A stretch of 64,000 nt of DNA from Dactylonectria macrodidyma (Eukaryota; Ascomycota; Sordariomycetes; Hypocreales; Nectriaceae): contig JAGMUV010000016.1 of NCBI GenBank assembly GCA_020744425.1, forward strand, positions 310,001 to 374,000, in the 5' to 3' direction. Made by a program: the position numbers and the translations under genes. The notes beneath the pieces were generated by a model. It was not told the origin of the DNA. It saw only the letters and a program-made list of their open reading frames with translations, and did no database searches. Shown piece after piece: positions 54,589 to 64,000 of this stretch. Position 1 is the first letter of the stretch; each line of letters begins with the position of its first letter.

Positions 54589-55306
54589 ATGACTATTGAT
54601 TACTCGAAACGGGATAACATGGACACGGATTCAGAACCAGAAATTTCGCTTCCGTCAGTCCCTACGCCCCAAGCCCCCGCTCAGCAGCCCCACAATCAGC
54701 TGCACCAGCTAAGCTACAGTAGCGGCCAGTTACAAACAGTACACACCAGGATCCATCCAAGCCGTCATCGCCCGATGCGATGTTGAGAAAATCAGATTCG
54801 CACCTTGGTCCGTGGCGATGATCCAGGTAGATCATCCCATCTTCCCCAATTACATACCCCCCGTCCCAAGACTCATCGAGCCTCTCGATGATCGAGGTTC
54901 CGCTGGCCTGTCACCATGTCGGCACTCAGTCCGCAAACCGGGCCGACCTCGACAACCAAATGATCACGTATCTCAACATCGACCATGAATCCGAGTTTGC
55001 GCCCTCGGAGTGGCGTTCCTACATCGACACCGTGGTAATCGCGCAGAAAGACAAGAAGCCGTTACTACCCCAGCATCTTCAGGGCGTGCGGATATATTTG
55101 ACTATATTCTGGACCTCTTTGGGGAAGGAGAGGGCGCGCCGACATCTTTATGTAATAGATAAGCGTTTGAAGAGTGGTGGAAGGACTATTGCGAAGAATA
55201 GAAGGAGATCCGGTCGGAGACTGGAGGCGAGAATGATGTGGATGATTGGCGAGCGGTGAGGTCGTCTAGCGCTGGCCTACAGGAGGATTTGCCGACTTTC
55301 AAATAA
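54589..55306 (+). pseudogene. IDYSKWDN-family fungal protein, pseudogene
   Basis: The start MTIDYSKRDNMDTDSEPE is followed, after a frameshift near 54735, by QAVIARCDVEKIRFAPW and VDHPIFPNYIPPVPRLIE. A second frameshift near 54880 (a duplication around atcgag) leads to VPLACHHVGTQSANRADLDN, MITYLNIDHESEFAPSEW, a further frameshift near 55110, FGEGEGAPTSLCNR, TAA (55160), AFEEWWKDYCEE, TAG (55199), KEIRSETGGENDVDDWRAV and a stop at 55304-55306. I recognise the pattern as a common uncharacterised fungal family; its function is unknown. Its last 30 bp overlap the end of the Helitron-2 frame on the other strand. Confidence 0.65.
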
Positions 55307-58300
55307 TCGTCTTGTTTCTGCTGCTAGGTCCGTCAACCTCTGCATAGCATCAATTATGCCTTGGTCTAGCTTATTCCCGATGAAATCCTGCGGCCGTACG
55401 GGACTAAGAAGCTTGATACCCTGTAGTGTTCTGCACCTAGATAGTTGTACATAGAGGCTGGTAAAGTCACATTTTGAAGGCTGACCATGCGTCATACGGT
55501 TTCCTCGCAGCTCCAAGAGCACGTGCTCAAAAGTCTTGCCCTGGGATTTATAGTCAGTGAGGACAAAAGATGGGACAACTGGCAGCCCTCGCCGAGCGCA
55601 TTTCCCGGATAGGAACTTGTAGTGTGAGTTGGCTGGATCTAGGGTATGCGTGATAGGCCGGATGAGCACGGTACCCGTTGGGAGGGCCGGGATTGCTAAA
55701 TCCTTTGTTTCTTGCGACTCTAACAATATGCCCAGTGGCGGTCCAAAATGGATGGTAACGTCGTCCGCAAGATGGTAGCCTGGGGATTTCGGATCGGGAA
55801 TGATGTCCGCAGCGGCAAACTCGGCCCCATTTACAACCTTTAAGCCGGTGTATGTATTTTTGTTGATAACTACAGGTATCCCCTGGGCGTAGAAGAAGAC
55901 CCCAGGGATCTTGCAGTTGGAGTTGTCGCCTTGTTCGATGGTCTGGGCCACCTCCTGCTGGGATAAGGCCCGACTGCGCCAGGCGTGGGTTGAGACGAAG
56001 ACCGAGATATGTCTGCTGTGAAAGCGGGCCCAGTCTACCACGGCTTCCGTGTTGAGGCTCCATCGGTTACGGTTGAGCGGTGTTATGGCGCGCAAGCCAT
56101 CTTTGAAGGTGATTTGGGAGCGGTCCACGAGCTTGGTGTTGAGTAGGTCAAGGTCCTCCATTGTCTGGGTTCCAGCGCGTATTCTGTCCAAAAGGGCGCC
56201 TAGTTGTGGATCGTCTCGGGCGCGGACTTGTTCCTCAAGGAGAATAACAGCCTTGAACAATAGCCACAGACTGTGGCCGCGGTGGTGAGAAATAGTTGCC
56301 TGTCCTAGGGAGGCCGTGTAAGCGAGATCCACCATTCGGTCCACCAGGAGGCTTGTTTCTAGCACGGGGGCAAACTGATAGAAATCCCCCATCAAGAGAA
56401 CCACGGGAATACTGCCAAATGGCTTATCAGGGCAGTCGCGGAGGGCCTGAAGATGGCAGCTGGCATTGAACAGAGTGGCCCCGCCGAGCATGCTGACTTC
56501 GTCGATCACGAGGGCCAACTTCTGCTTCCACATCCATTTCTTCGCTTCCGAGAATGTTGGAGGCTGTTTTTTGTTGTAAGAACGGTGGGTGTCTAGTCCC
56601 AAGGCCGAGTGAAGTGTGGTGCCGCCGATCTGGGCGGCAGCACTGCCTGATGTACCGGTAATATGGAGGTGGTGTGGGTGACCTCTGGCAGTGAACACGT
56701 CCCGCAAGGCATCGACGATCCTCGACTTTCCAGTACCACCTGGACCTCCGACGTACTGAAGATGTTGACCGGCGGAGTCAGGGTTGGCAATATACTTGTC
56801 CAAGAAGCGGCACACGAGTTGTAGTGCCATGCTCTGCAGATGGTTGAGCGAATAGCTGGAGGCGGCAAGAAGTCCTAGCTCTACGAATCCTCTAGTGGGA
56901 CCCACCTCAACAAACATCCGAGGATTTTGTGTGACCGGGTATTCACGTTGTCTCGGAATGGGAATTTCTATATCACACTGCCGAGCAAGCAGATCGTCGA
57001 TGTCGGCGTCACCAATGGAGGTTGTACCACCTTGAAGGCCGCCCTCCATCTCATCGAGCATCCGGAGATGCAGCAAATCCTGGGCTTTTGCCGCAGCTTG
57101 AAGATCTTGTGCAGAAGGAATAGGACACTGGGATAATGGACTATTCTGGTTATGGCGGATCTGCTGATAAAAACTGTCGTGACGTTGGATGAAAGGCCGA
57201 TTCTCTTCGACAGGGTTCTCGTAGCACAGATCGTGGATCAGGCTCTGCAAGACTGGAGAGTCTCTCGTTGCATCAGAGTCTCGCACGGCATTCCGAAGAG
57301 TGTGGAGGAGAGCTGTATAAGTTTGGTGATGCTCTGCCATAGTTGGTTCTGCTGAGGTGGGCTCGTCGCTAAAATCGCCCTCATAGAGAGGAAAGTCCAC
57401 ATCCACTGTGTCGTCGCCTTCCGACCGGCTGGCCCAGAGCTTTGCGTCTTTACGAGCATCCTCGGCCGACTTTCTGAGGAGGGAGATGTTTGAGACATGG
57501 GACCGCAGGCGAGGACAGAGCCTAGCAGCACAGTTAAGCCATATGCCTGTGATATCACCGGGCGTCTCGGAGAGGAAGTTTTCCCATGGTACAAACAAGG
57601 CCAGGTGGAGAACCGAGTTGCTGCACAGATTGTCAGAGATGGCTCGGGGGTGAATGGGGCAGCAATGGGAGCGTACCGTTTGAAGTACACCGGGTGCTCG
57701 TCCATGTGGTCGTCGCTAATGGATCCCTGAAAGATCGGCACCGCGTAGTCGGGGGGTTCGCGAAGCTTTTGGATCCATCCGTAGCACTCTGGAGGTCCCT
57801 CCAGAGCTAAGTGGGTTTCATCCTCATCTCGGCCGCGGCGACGCTCCAGGGTAATCATAGACATATAGTCATAGAGGCACACGTCTCTCAGAACGGGGCC
57901 CCGGTAGGTGTAGGCATCCAGGTACAATAAAGTCCGGCCACTTTCCCGAAATTGTACCGTCTCTGATGGCTCTTCGTCATCTGTTTGTGTGCTGGCCTGG
58001 CGACGGAGGTGTATCCAACGCCGAAAAATGGTCCAATAGAGTGCGGTCAAGTTTATGTAGGACCAGTGCGGCACGTTAGTAAAGTCCGTTTGATAGCCAA
58101 GCAAGAAGTAACAGACTTCCACGGCCGAAAGCTGTCTCTCGGAAAAGATTCGATTAGCGGCCCTCATCAAAAACTGACGGCTCTCGTTCACTACGGCCTG
58201 GCGCTGGGCATCCTGTTCGGCAAGATTCGGCCCCGAATACCTCAGCGCTGCCGATTCACGAAGCTGTCGAAGAACATCAGCAGCGAAGACAAGGCGTTTC

Positions 58301-61300
58301 CACATGGGCGTGTCCAATTTGGTGGCGTAGTTCGTGATGTAGAATACCATGGCGAGTCCCTTGGTTCTCGTCAAGATCATCGAGATGTCGTGGTTGTGAC
58401 GGAGGCCGACTGCCATTGCTTTGTTATACCGGTTGACGAGCGGGTGGTTCCGCTGGATCCTGAGCAGGCCGTCCTCCGTGAATCCGGTGTCCTCGATGAT
58501 CTTCCAAGGCGCTTTGAACCGACAAGCTGTCCGTTTGTGCTTACCTGCACCCTCTCCGACGAGTCCTTTGAGAGAATACTTGATACAGGTGTAGGTGTGC
58601 GAGTGAACCTGGCAACAGTACGCAATGTAGTTAGACTCGTTGTCGAAAGCCGCTGCGAGAGCCTCGGTGTCGTGCATAATTCCCTCGATCGGATCGATTG
58701 GTTTTCGCTCCTTTCGGACAGCTTTTCCAGCTTCCTCATCTAAACATTCGTAAAATACCGAGTCTAGATACCGAACTACTTGGGCACGGTATTCTTCCTC
58801 CTCGGGCTTCGCCATATCATCAATCAGGGAAGGCAACTGCATATTACCCTCCAGCCAGAGTAGACCATGCAAGTGCAGACTGCCTCGGTCATTCGTCTCG
58901 ACTGTTGCGTAGTAATGGCTGATCTTTCCGAAAACTGATTCTTGGCCTGTCCTGACGTATTTCTCAAAGAACAGTGAGATTTCTCGATGGAAGAAGATTG
59001 CGGCGCTAACTGGGTCCATGGTGCCGAGGGCGATCCTGTCATACCTTCCCCGGAGATCGGCTAGCAGTTCCTTTGCCGTGTCATAGTCGTGGAGCCGGTG
59101 TATGGAGAGCCTCATCTTGACCGGATTATTGATATCGTTCGGGTTGACGGTGATCCAAATGGCAGGCATACCGGTCCAAATGTTAACTGCTTGTATCTTC
59201 CTCCGCATCAAGAGTCGAGTTTCGTTGGAGAGCGGCTGTGCGTGGCCAAAGATGGACAATTCGCGAAGCAAGAACGATATGTCCGGATCCGTCGTGGTCC
59301 TTGTCTCTCGCATCTCCTCCTCGGCTATTTTTAGGCGGTCCGCCGTCAGGCTTCCATAGACCCGTTCCAGTCTGTCGAAGGAGCCCCTTGCCATACGGAC
59401 CATGCTGATACGGCGGTTCGTGGATCGGAGGAGGATGTTGAAGATCAAGAAACAAAAGACCGGATGCGTAGCAAATCGACCCCCGTGTCGTTGCAACACA
59501 TATTTAGCCCAGTAATTGAGCGAGTGATTCGCACTGCGCTGCACAGGCTGTGAAGCATCATACATATTGCCATCTGGCTCGCTCAGCGTCTTAGGGCCGC
59601 CCCTCCCCCACGGGAAAAGTTTCGGAAAGGTCCGCGGAAAGAAGTCATCGTGCAGGTTGTCCGCAAAATCCGCGCCACGCTCGACCCGAATGAACGGTTG
59701 GTCTCCCGCCGTGTGGATCATCATAGCGGAAGGTTCAGCATCATCGCCGTGTCTGGTCTGACTCGTCCGCATAGCCTCGGCTAGGAAGGACAGCTTGTCA
59801 ACCTCAGCGAAAGCGGCAGGCCCGTCCAGAGGAAACATGCCGGACGTTGACGTCTCGTATAGGATATCATCACCACCACGGTCAACACTCCCTGGATCAG
59901 GAGCAGATATATGGAGATCCTCAGGTGGTGGGTGAGGCTGTTCCATCGACGCATTGTCAACTGAGATAGGGGTGTCGTCGCTTGGCTCTGCTCGTAGCGA
60001 GGTGAGGAGTTCTTCAATGCTTGTGAAACGGTTCTCCTCTAATCCGCGATCGGTATTCGGGACGATTGGGTCAGTGTGTATCTTTTCCACCGCCGAGGGC
60101 TCCTCCCTCTGCATCCGCTCCATGAGAACGGCGGGAACTGTCGACCCCTCCGCGTACTGCCAGCCCTGTATTTCATCCAGGTTGATTTCGATGTCCTTGT
60201 AGAGGGGATTGTTCCTCTGTAGCCACAAGAGGGCAGCGGTTACTCGAGACTTGCGCACCTGAAGAAGCGTCCCCACTTCCGCTGGGCTGGGTCTGTTGGC
60301 GCCGCTCCAAGACACGTGTATGTTCTCGATTGTCTGAAGAAGCGGGTGAGGGAGCACCGTGGCAACTAGATCATCTACATTGTTCGGAAATACGACAATG
60401 TGACCCTTCACGTGTTTCCGGTAACTGACACCTGACGGCGTTTTGTTATCAACAGTGAACTTCGTGATATAGCCGAAAGGAGCCTGAAGAGCGATCAGCC
60501 TCTCCTCGACAGGGGAGAGGCCATCGAGTTCACGAGGATAACGATGCTCACACCCGATGTCCATGTTGTTGACCGAACATGCCTTCGGCAGCTTTCCGTT
60601 TTCGATAACGCCGCGGCACTCAAGGCAAATATCGACCTCCATGTCACCGTCCTGTGGGAGACACTTTTTGCATTTCTGAAGAGCCGTCGTAGCTTGCAGC
60701 AACGCGGTGGTCAAGTACGTCCTCCAATGGACAGTAGTAATCTTGGCTGGCGGGCATTTTCTGTAGCAAAAAGTGCAGTGGGAAATGGGCAACGTCCTCT
60801 CGTCGGTGAAGGCCTCATAGAACGACTTCGAAGTCTCAACTTGAAGGGCGAGGGGGACTTCTTTGCACCAGGATCTCGATAAGGATGCGTCCCTCTTAGC
60901 GTGAAAGCACGACTCTCGGTATTGTAGAAATGCATCGAGGGATTGCTTCTGGAGTTGGACGGTCTCGTGCAGCTGCCTAGGCCTTTTCCGGGAGCAGCTT
61001 GGCCCCGAGGGCGGTGGAGTCAGAAGGCCTTCTTGTTGTGTTCTATGGCGCTTACGGGAAGGCGGTGTCTGCGGAGGACGGAAGGTCGGTTCGGGAGTGC
61101 TTGGCGCTTGTACCGGCTCGGTATCACTCGCCCTTTGGCGGTCCAGATCACCACACGTGCGGATGATCTCTTCAAGAGGTACTCTGAAACCCCCATTTTG
61201 GAACGGTAGATCCATGGACTCCTGCGGGAGAGCTCTTTGTCTCGGACGGGCCGTTCCACCGGAGTGCCGCCGGTTCAGCTCATCCAATGTACGACCGATC

Positions 61301-62103
61301 TCTTCAGGAGGTAATAAGATCTTCCCCTGTCGGACAGTGCCTTGCGTCCGACGAAGTGTTTCTTCCGCATGCTGGCGGTCTAGGTTCTTCAATGTACGTG
61401 TGATCTCCTCAGCTGGTAGTCCAAGCCTGCCGTCTCGGAGCTGCGACTCCACGGCCTCTTGTGGACGCTCTCCTTGTCTCCGACGGGTAGTTTCTTCGGT
61501 ATGCTGTCGATCTAGGTCAGCCAACGTACGGGTGATCTCCTCGAGGGGCACCATGACCCTCTCGCCTTGGGTCTGTGGCTTCGATGCTTCTTGCTGGCGA
61601 CCCCGTTCTCTCTGATGGGCTGTGGGTTCGCTATGCCAGTGGTCCAAACCATCGATTGTACGGTTATCCTCCTCAAGGGGTACTCTGAGCTTCCCATTTG
61701 GGAGATCTGATTCCATAACCTCCCGGGACCGAGCTATTCGCCTTCTACGAGTTGTTTCTTCGGCATGCTGACGGTCTAGGTCATTCATCGTGCGGGCGAT
61801 TTCATCTGGAGGTAACATGGCCTTCCCACCTCCCCTCCTGCGGGCTCTTTCTTCCACATGCTGGCGGTCCAGGTCGCTTAACGTACGGCGAATTTCATCA
61901 AGAGGGACTCTAACCGGCTCCTGTGAGGAATTTCGGAGAACCTGTATGGCCGTCTCGTCAACGAAGGCTCCACCCGGCCGGTTTCGTGGCTGGGTGGCTT
62001 CGAAGCCCCGCTGAGCTCGGTCTCGAGCGCGTTGGCGGTCTAGATCTTCCAGCGTTCGGCGAATCTCTTCAAGCGGAACCGTCACTGGCTCTGGTCGAGG
62101 CAT
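55277..62103 (-). CDS. Helitron-2 Rep-helicase, intact, with N-terminal repeat array
   Basis: Two exons, 62103-57677 and 57620-55277, give 2256 aa with no stop. The first ~330 residues hold eight diverged copies of a motif like VPLEEITRTLADLDRQH, separated by Arg/Glu-rich linkers. Cys clusters follow (CTFCYRKCPPAK, CKKCLPQ, CLECRG). The Helitron N-terminal region shows FPKLFPWGRGGP. Rep motifs are ETNDRGSLHLHGLLWLEG and YIAYCCQVHS...YTCIKYSLKG. Helicase motifs are YVGGPGGTGKSRIVDAL, LVIDEVSMLGG, LLMGDFYQFAPV, LTDYKSQGKTFEHVLLEL and SLYVQLSRCRTLQGIKLL. It is strongly diverged from Helitron-1. The element may be autonomous. Confidence 0.9.
57621..57676 (-). other. Intron of Helitron-2
   Basis: 56 nt, GTACGC...GCAG, joining PVYFKR to NSVLHLALFVPWEN; without it the N-terminal frame ends in unrelated sequence. 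Confidence 0.85.
61000..62100 (-). repeat. Coding repeat array in Helitron-2 N-terminus
   Basis: Eight degenerate units of roughly 35-50 codons. At DNA level the shared parts include versions of gatctcctcgaggggcac and tgctgacggtctaggtc. Predicted to form helices (inference). Confidence 0.8.
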
Positions 62104-62780
62104 GGCGTAAGCGGGAATAGTAGGATATGTGTTGCATCTAGCAGATGGAAGTGATCATATGTGTGAGAAGCTCTTGCTATTCTTCCTATCTAATGAGGGT
62201 CTTTGGGTCAGTCTTATAGACGAAGAGACTGATGATGACCTCGGATGACCTCGGATAGCCGAGACGGTCCGGATGCTACGGGCTATTTGACTTTATCTAG
62301 CTATTCACCTGATCAGAGGAAAAGCTAGGCTTGTGATGAGGCTGATGACGAGGCCGGTGACGAGGCAAGTGGCTGTGGAACCTTATAATGAAAGACAGAA
62401 AGCTTGACTGCTGTCATAGCCGCAGGAATCTGATATCCCGATATGTGACAATATGCTTGTGTGAAGAGTGAAAAAGAATAGGTAGAGAAAAGGGTGCCAT
62501 GGCGGACCGATAGGGGGCCAAGGGGTCCGAACGGGAGAAATAAGCGTGTCCATCATCGAAGAAACTGGTCTTGAGAGCCCAAGAGAGGCACGAGGGAAGG
62601 GTCAATGCACCGTTGTAGCTCGTTCTATCACAGCAGCAGTTTCCTGGAGCTGGCAACTGCGCAAAGCGTGGCCCGTCAAAGATCAGGTCGCTCATTCGTA
62701 GTGTCACACGGATAGGGCCTATCCGAGCCGGAAAGAGGCTATCCGAAGGATCAAACACATAGCAGTCTCAGCTCTGGCAG
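62104..62780. other. Region upstream of Helitron-2
   Basis: Contains repeated gatgacctcgg and ggatag/ctatcc motifs and a short minus-strand frame (62758-62414) that I cannot assign. The 5' end of Helitron-2 should be here but was not located. Confidence 0.4.
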
Positions 62781-62794
62781 CCAGCACTCCGAAC

Positions 62795-62905
62795 AACTCA
62801 ATTTAACTCAATTTCAGGGTAAATTGAATTGAATTAAGGGCATAATACGGTAAAATTGAGTTGGATTGAATTGTGTCAATCCGATTCAATTCTATTCAAT
62901 CTGTA
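62795..62905. repeat. AATTGAATT-rich terminal-like sequence
   Basis: About 110 bp of CAATT/AATTG motifs in both orientations, similar in style to the terminal repeat blocks of hAT-2 and hAT-3. It is probably a MITE or a relict end of a hAT element. Confidence 0.45.
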
Positions 62906-63164
62906 GGTAAGTCAGATAAACCCCTAAGCAAATATCCTGCTTCAAGAGCTCCGGTTTTCCAGCCAATACTTCAAAGCTCGAAATCGATGAGGAATCGCCA
63001 GATGAGGCTTACTAGGCACTGGATGTGATAACCTCGGCAGCCCCGGCGATAGTGGTGGCACAAATTGTGGCTCAAGGCGCCAACCGCCTCAAAGATGGCG
63101 CATGGGTTATGGCGCATGCGTGGCGGAAAAGAAGGGGCTAATACGAAGGCTGAGTTAGGTGGCG

Positions 63165-63318
63165 CGAGGATCTGTGGTGCAGCTCGCACGGATCGATTCG
63201 GGGCCCGAGTTTACGAAGGAGGGCGCGGAAGAAAGAACCTTTTCGTTCCTCAAAGGCATACAACTATCATACAGGAGACCGGTCCCCTACGGGGCCCGCC
63301 AATGCCTTTCGGAACGAG
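63165..63318 (+). repeat. Hairpin element, copy d
   Basis: ggcgcggaagaaagaacctt, left arm cgttcctcaaaggcat (63244-63259), core accggtcccctacggggccc, right arm atgcctttcggaacg (63302-63316). Upstream sequence (ctgtggtgcagctcgcacgg to acgaaggag) is directly repeated at copy e. Confidence 0.75.
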
Positions 63319-63389
63319 GCTGAGAAAAGTGGCGCGGCGAGTGGCGCGGCGATTGTGGTGCAGCTCGAGGCTGAGGGAAGTGGCGCGGC

Positions 63390-63478
63390 GATTTGTGGTG
63401 CAGCTCGCACGGACCGCTTGGTGGACCGAGTTTACGAAGGAGGGCGCGGAAGAAAGAACCTTTCGTTCCGAAAGGCAT
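63390..63478 (+). repeat. Hairpin element, copy e (collapsed)
   Basis: Same upstream sequence as copy d, then aacctttcgttccgaaaggc, which is the exact inverse of the right arm of copy d; the GC core is missing. It directly abuts piggyBac coding sequence. Confidence 0.7.
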
Positions 63479-64000
63479 GGGGGCTGTTGACGTCGGAGAC
63501 CAGCTTCGAGCCTCATACGCATGGCGTCATAGGTGGAAAAGGGCACCATGGCAGCCATTAGGCTGGGGCTTCTTGCTGGGAACTGTGCTTGTCAATGCTT
63601 ATAAGCTGGATAGTGAGCACGGCAACTGGAGGACCTCCAGAGGTAGTCATCTTGGATGGCGAAAAGCGCTCGTTAAGCAGCTATTTGAGCGATACACGCC
63701 ATTAACTTCATCTCGAAAGCGAGGACGAACAGGCGTCTTCATCGACCTTCGTAATATGCAGCTTTCGCCACAAAAACATCGTCAAGGCAAAAGAGGCAAA
63801 AAGGCTGCATGTAAGGTCTGCGTGGTTGCAGACGTAAGGTCTAAGAAAAAGGTGAAAGTAAGACAGCCTTTAGGTGAGTTGGACACAAACTCGGTATCAA
63901 AAGCTCCGCCGAAGACCTTTTGGGGCTGTCTTGACTGCGATGTGGCTCTTTGCAAAGGCGTACTGTGCTGGAACATGTTTCACAATACAAATTTGGGTGT
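63479..64000 (+). pseudogene. piggyBac-like transposase, C-terminal part
   Basis: The frame reads MGAVDVGDQLRASYAWRHRW, WGFLLGTVLVNAYKLDSEHG and HLGWRKALVKQLFERY, then a basic linker and a Cys-rich tail (CKVCVVADV, CLDCDVALCKGVLCWNMFH) that runs off the window. VDVGDQ contains the third catalytic Asp expected in piggyBac transposases and lacking in 43927-45186. The two parts fit one protein with roughly 20 residues missing at the break. Confidence 0.8.

Noticed and set aside
62414..62758. Minus-strand frame of 114 codons upstream of Helitron-2
   Set aside because: No similarity recognised and it overlaps ggatag/ctatcc repeats; kept only as part of the interval note.
45187..63478. Starship-type giant cargo transposon
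   Set aside because: No tyrosine recombinase captain gene (DUF3435 type) is visible in this interval; nested Helitrons and other insertions explain it without that.

Overview
The window reads as a transposon-dense accessory region of a filamentous ascomycete. Genes carry short (45-95 nt) GT-AG introns, three different fungal NLR (STAND) genes or remnants are present, and the mobile elements are typical fungal families (hAT, MULE, Tad-like LINE, piggyBac-like, Helitron, solo LTRs). The species cannot be told from the sequence; a Hypocreales-like Sordariomycete is a guess.

Layout. 1-260: 5' end of a hAT gene cut by the next element. 264-3173: intact hAT (hAT-1). 3197-7668: MULE with identical 94-bp terminal inverted repeats, an intact transposase and a decayed passenger gene. 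7670-9160: 3' end of a LINE (LINE-0). 9170-12395: hAT-2, broken by a solo LTR. 12395-12985: WSC-domain gene remnant. 13363-17760: NLR-1 pseudogene (nucleoside phosphorylase, NACHT, ankyrin) with several stop codons and two retroelement insertions at one 15-bp target. 18654-25704 (minus): NLR-2, an intact six-exon gene (2267 aa) with about 38 repeats of two alternating types and a C-terminal membrane segment. 25705-27259: no gene recognised.

27405-43835 holds a 4.7-kb inverted repeat: LINE-1 (minus) and LINE-2 (plus) are near-identical and each is bounded inside by a 410-bp hAT-type MITE. The 6.9-kb spacer holds a second LINE family (LINE-3) and an intact hAT (hAT-3). The MITE in LINE-2 has a perfect 8-bp target duplication; the one at LINE-1 lacks it on one side and is joined directly to LINE-3, which suggests MITE-mediated recombination.

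43927-64000: a piggyBac-like transposase gene is split. Its N-terminal part ends near 45186 and its C-terminal part resumes at about 63479. Between them lie 18 kb with Helitron-1 (damaged), a Ras-like GTPase gene, a WD40-NLR remnant, a pseudogene of a fungal family starting with an IDYSKWDN-type motif, and Helitron-2 (intact Rep-helicase, 2256 aa, minus strand). A recurrent GC-rich hairpin element occurs five times in this block.

Biologically, the host genes here (NLRs, WSC protein, small GTPase) look like accessory or immune-type genes in a zone of nested insertion. Many broken genes carry nonsense codons explained by C-to-T change at CpA, as expected from RIP-like mutation. The intact or nearly intact coding units are hAT-1, MULE, hAT-3, Helitron-2, NLR-2 and the Ras-like GTPase.
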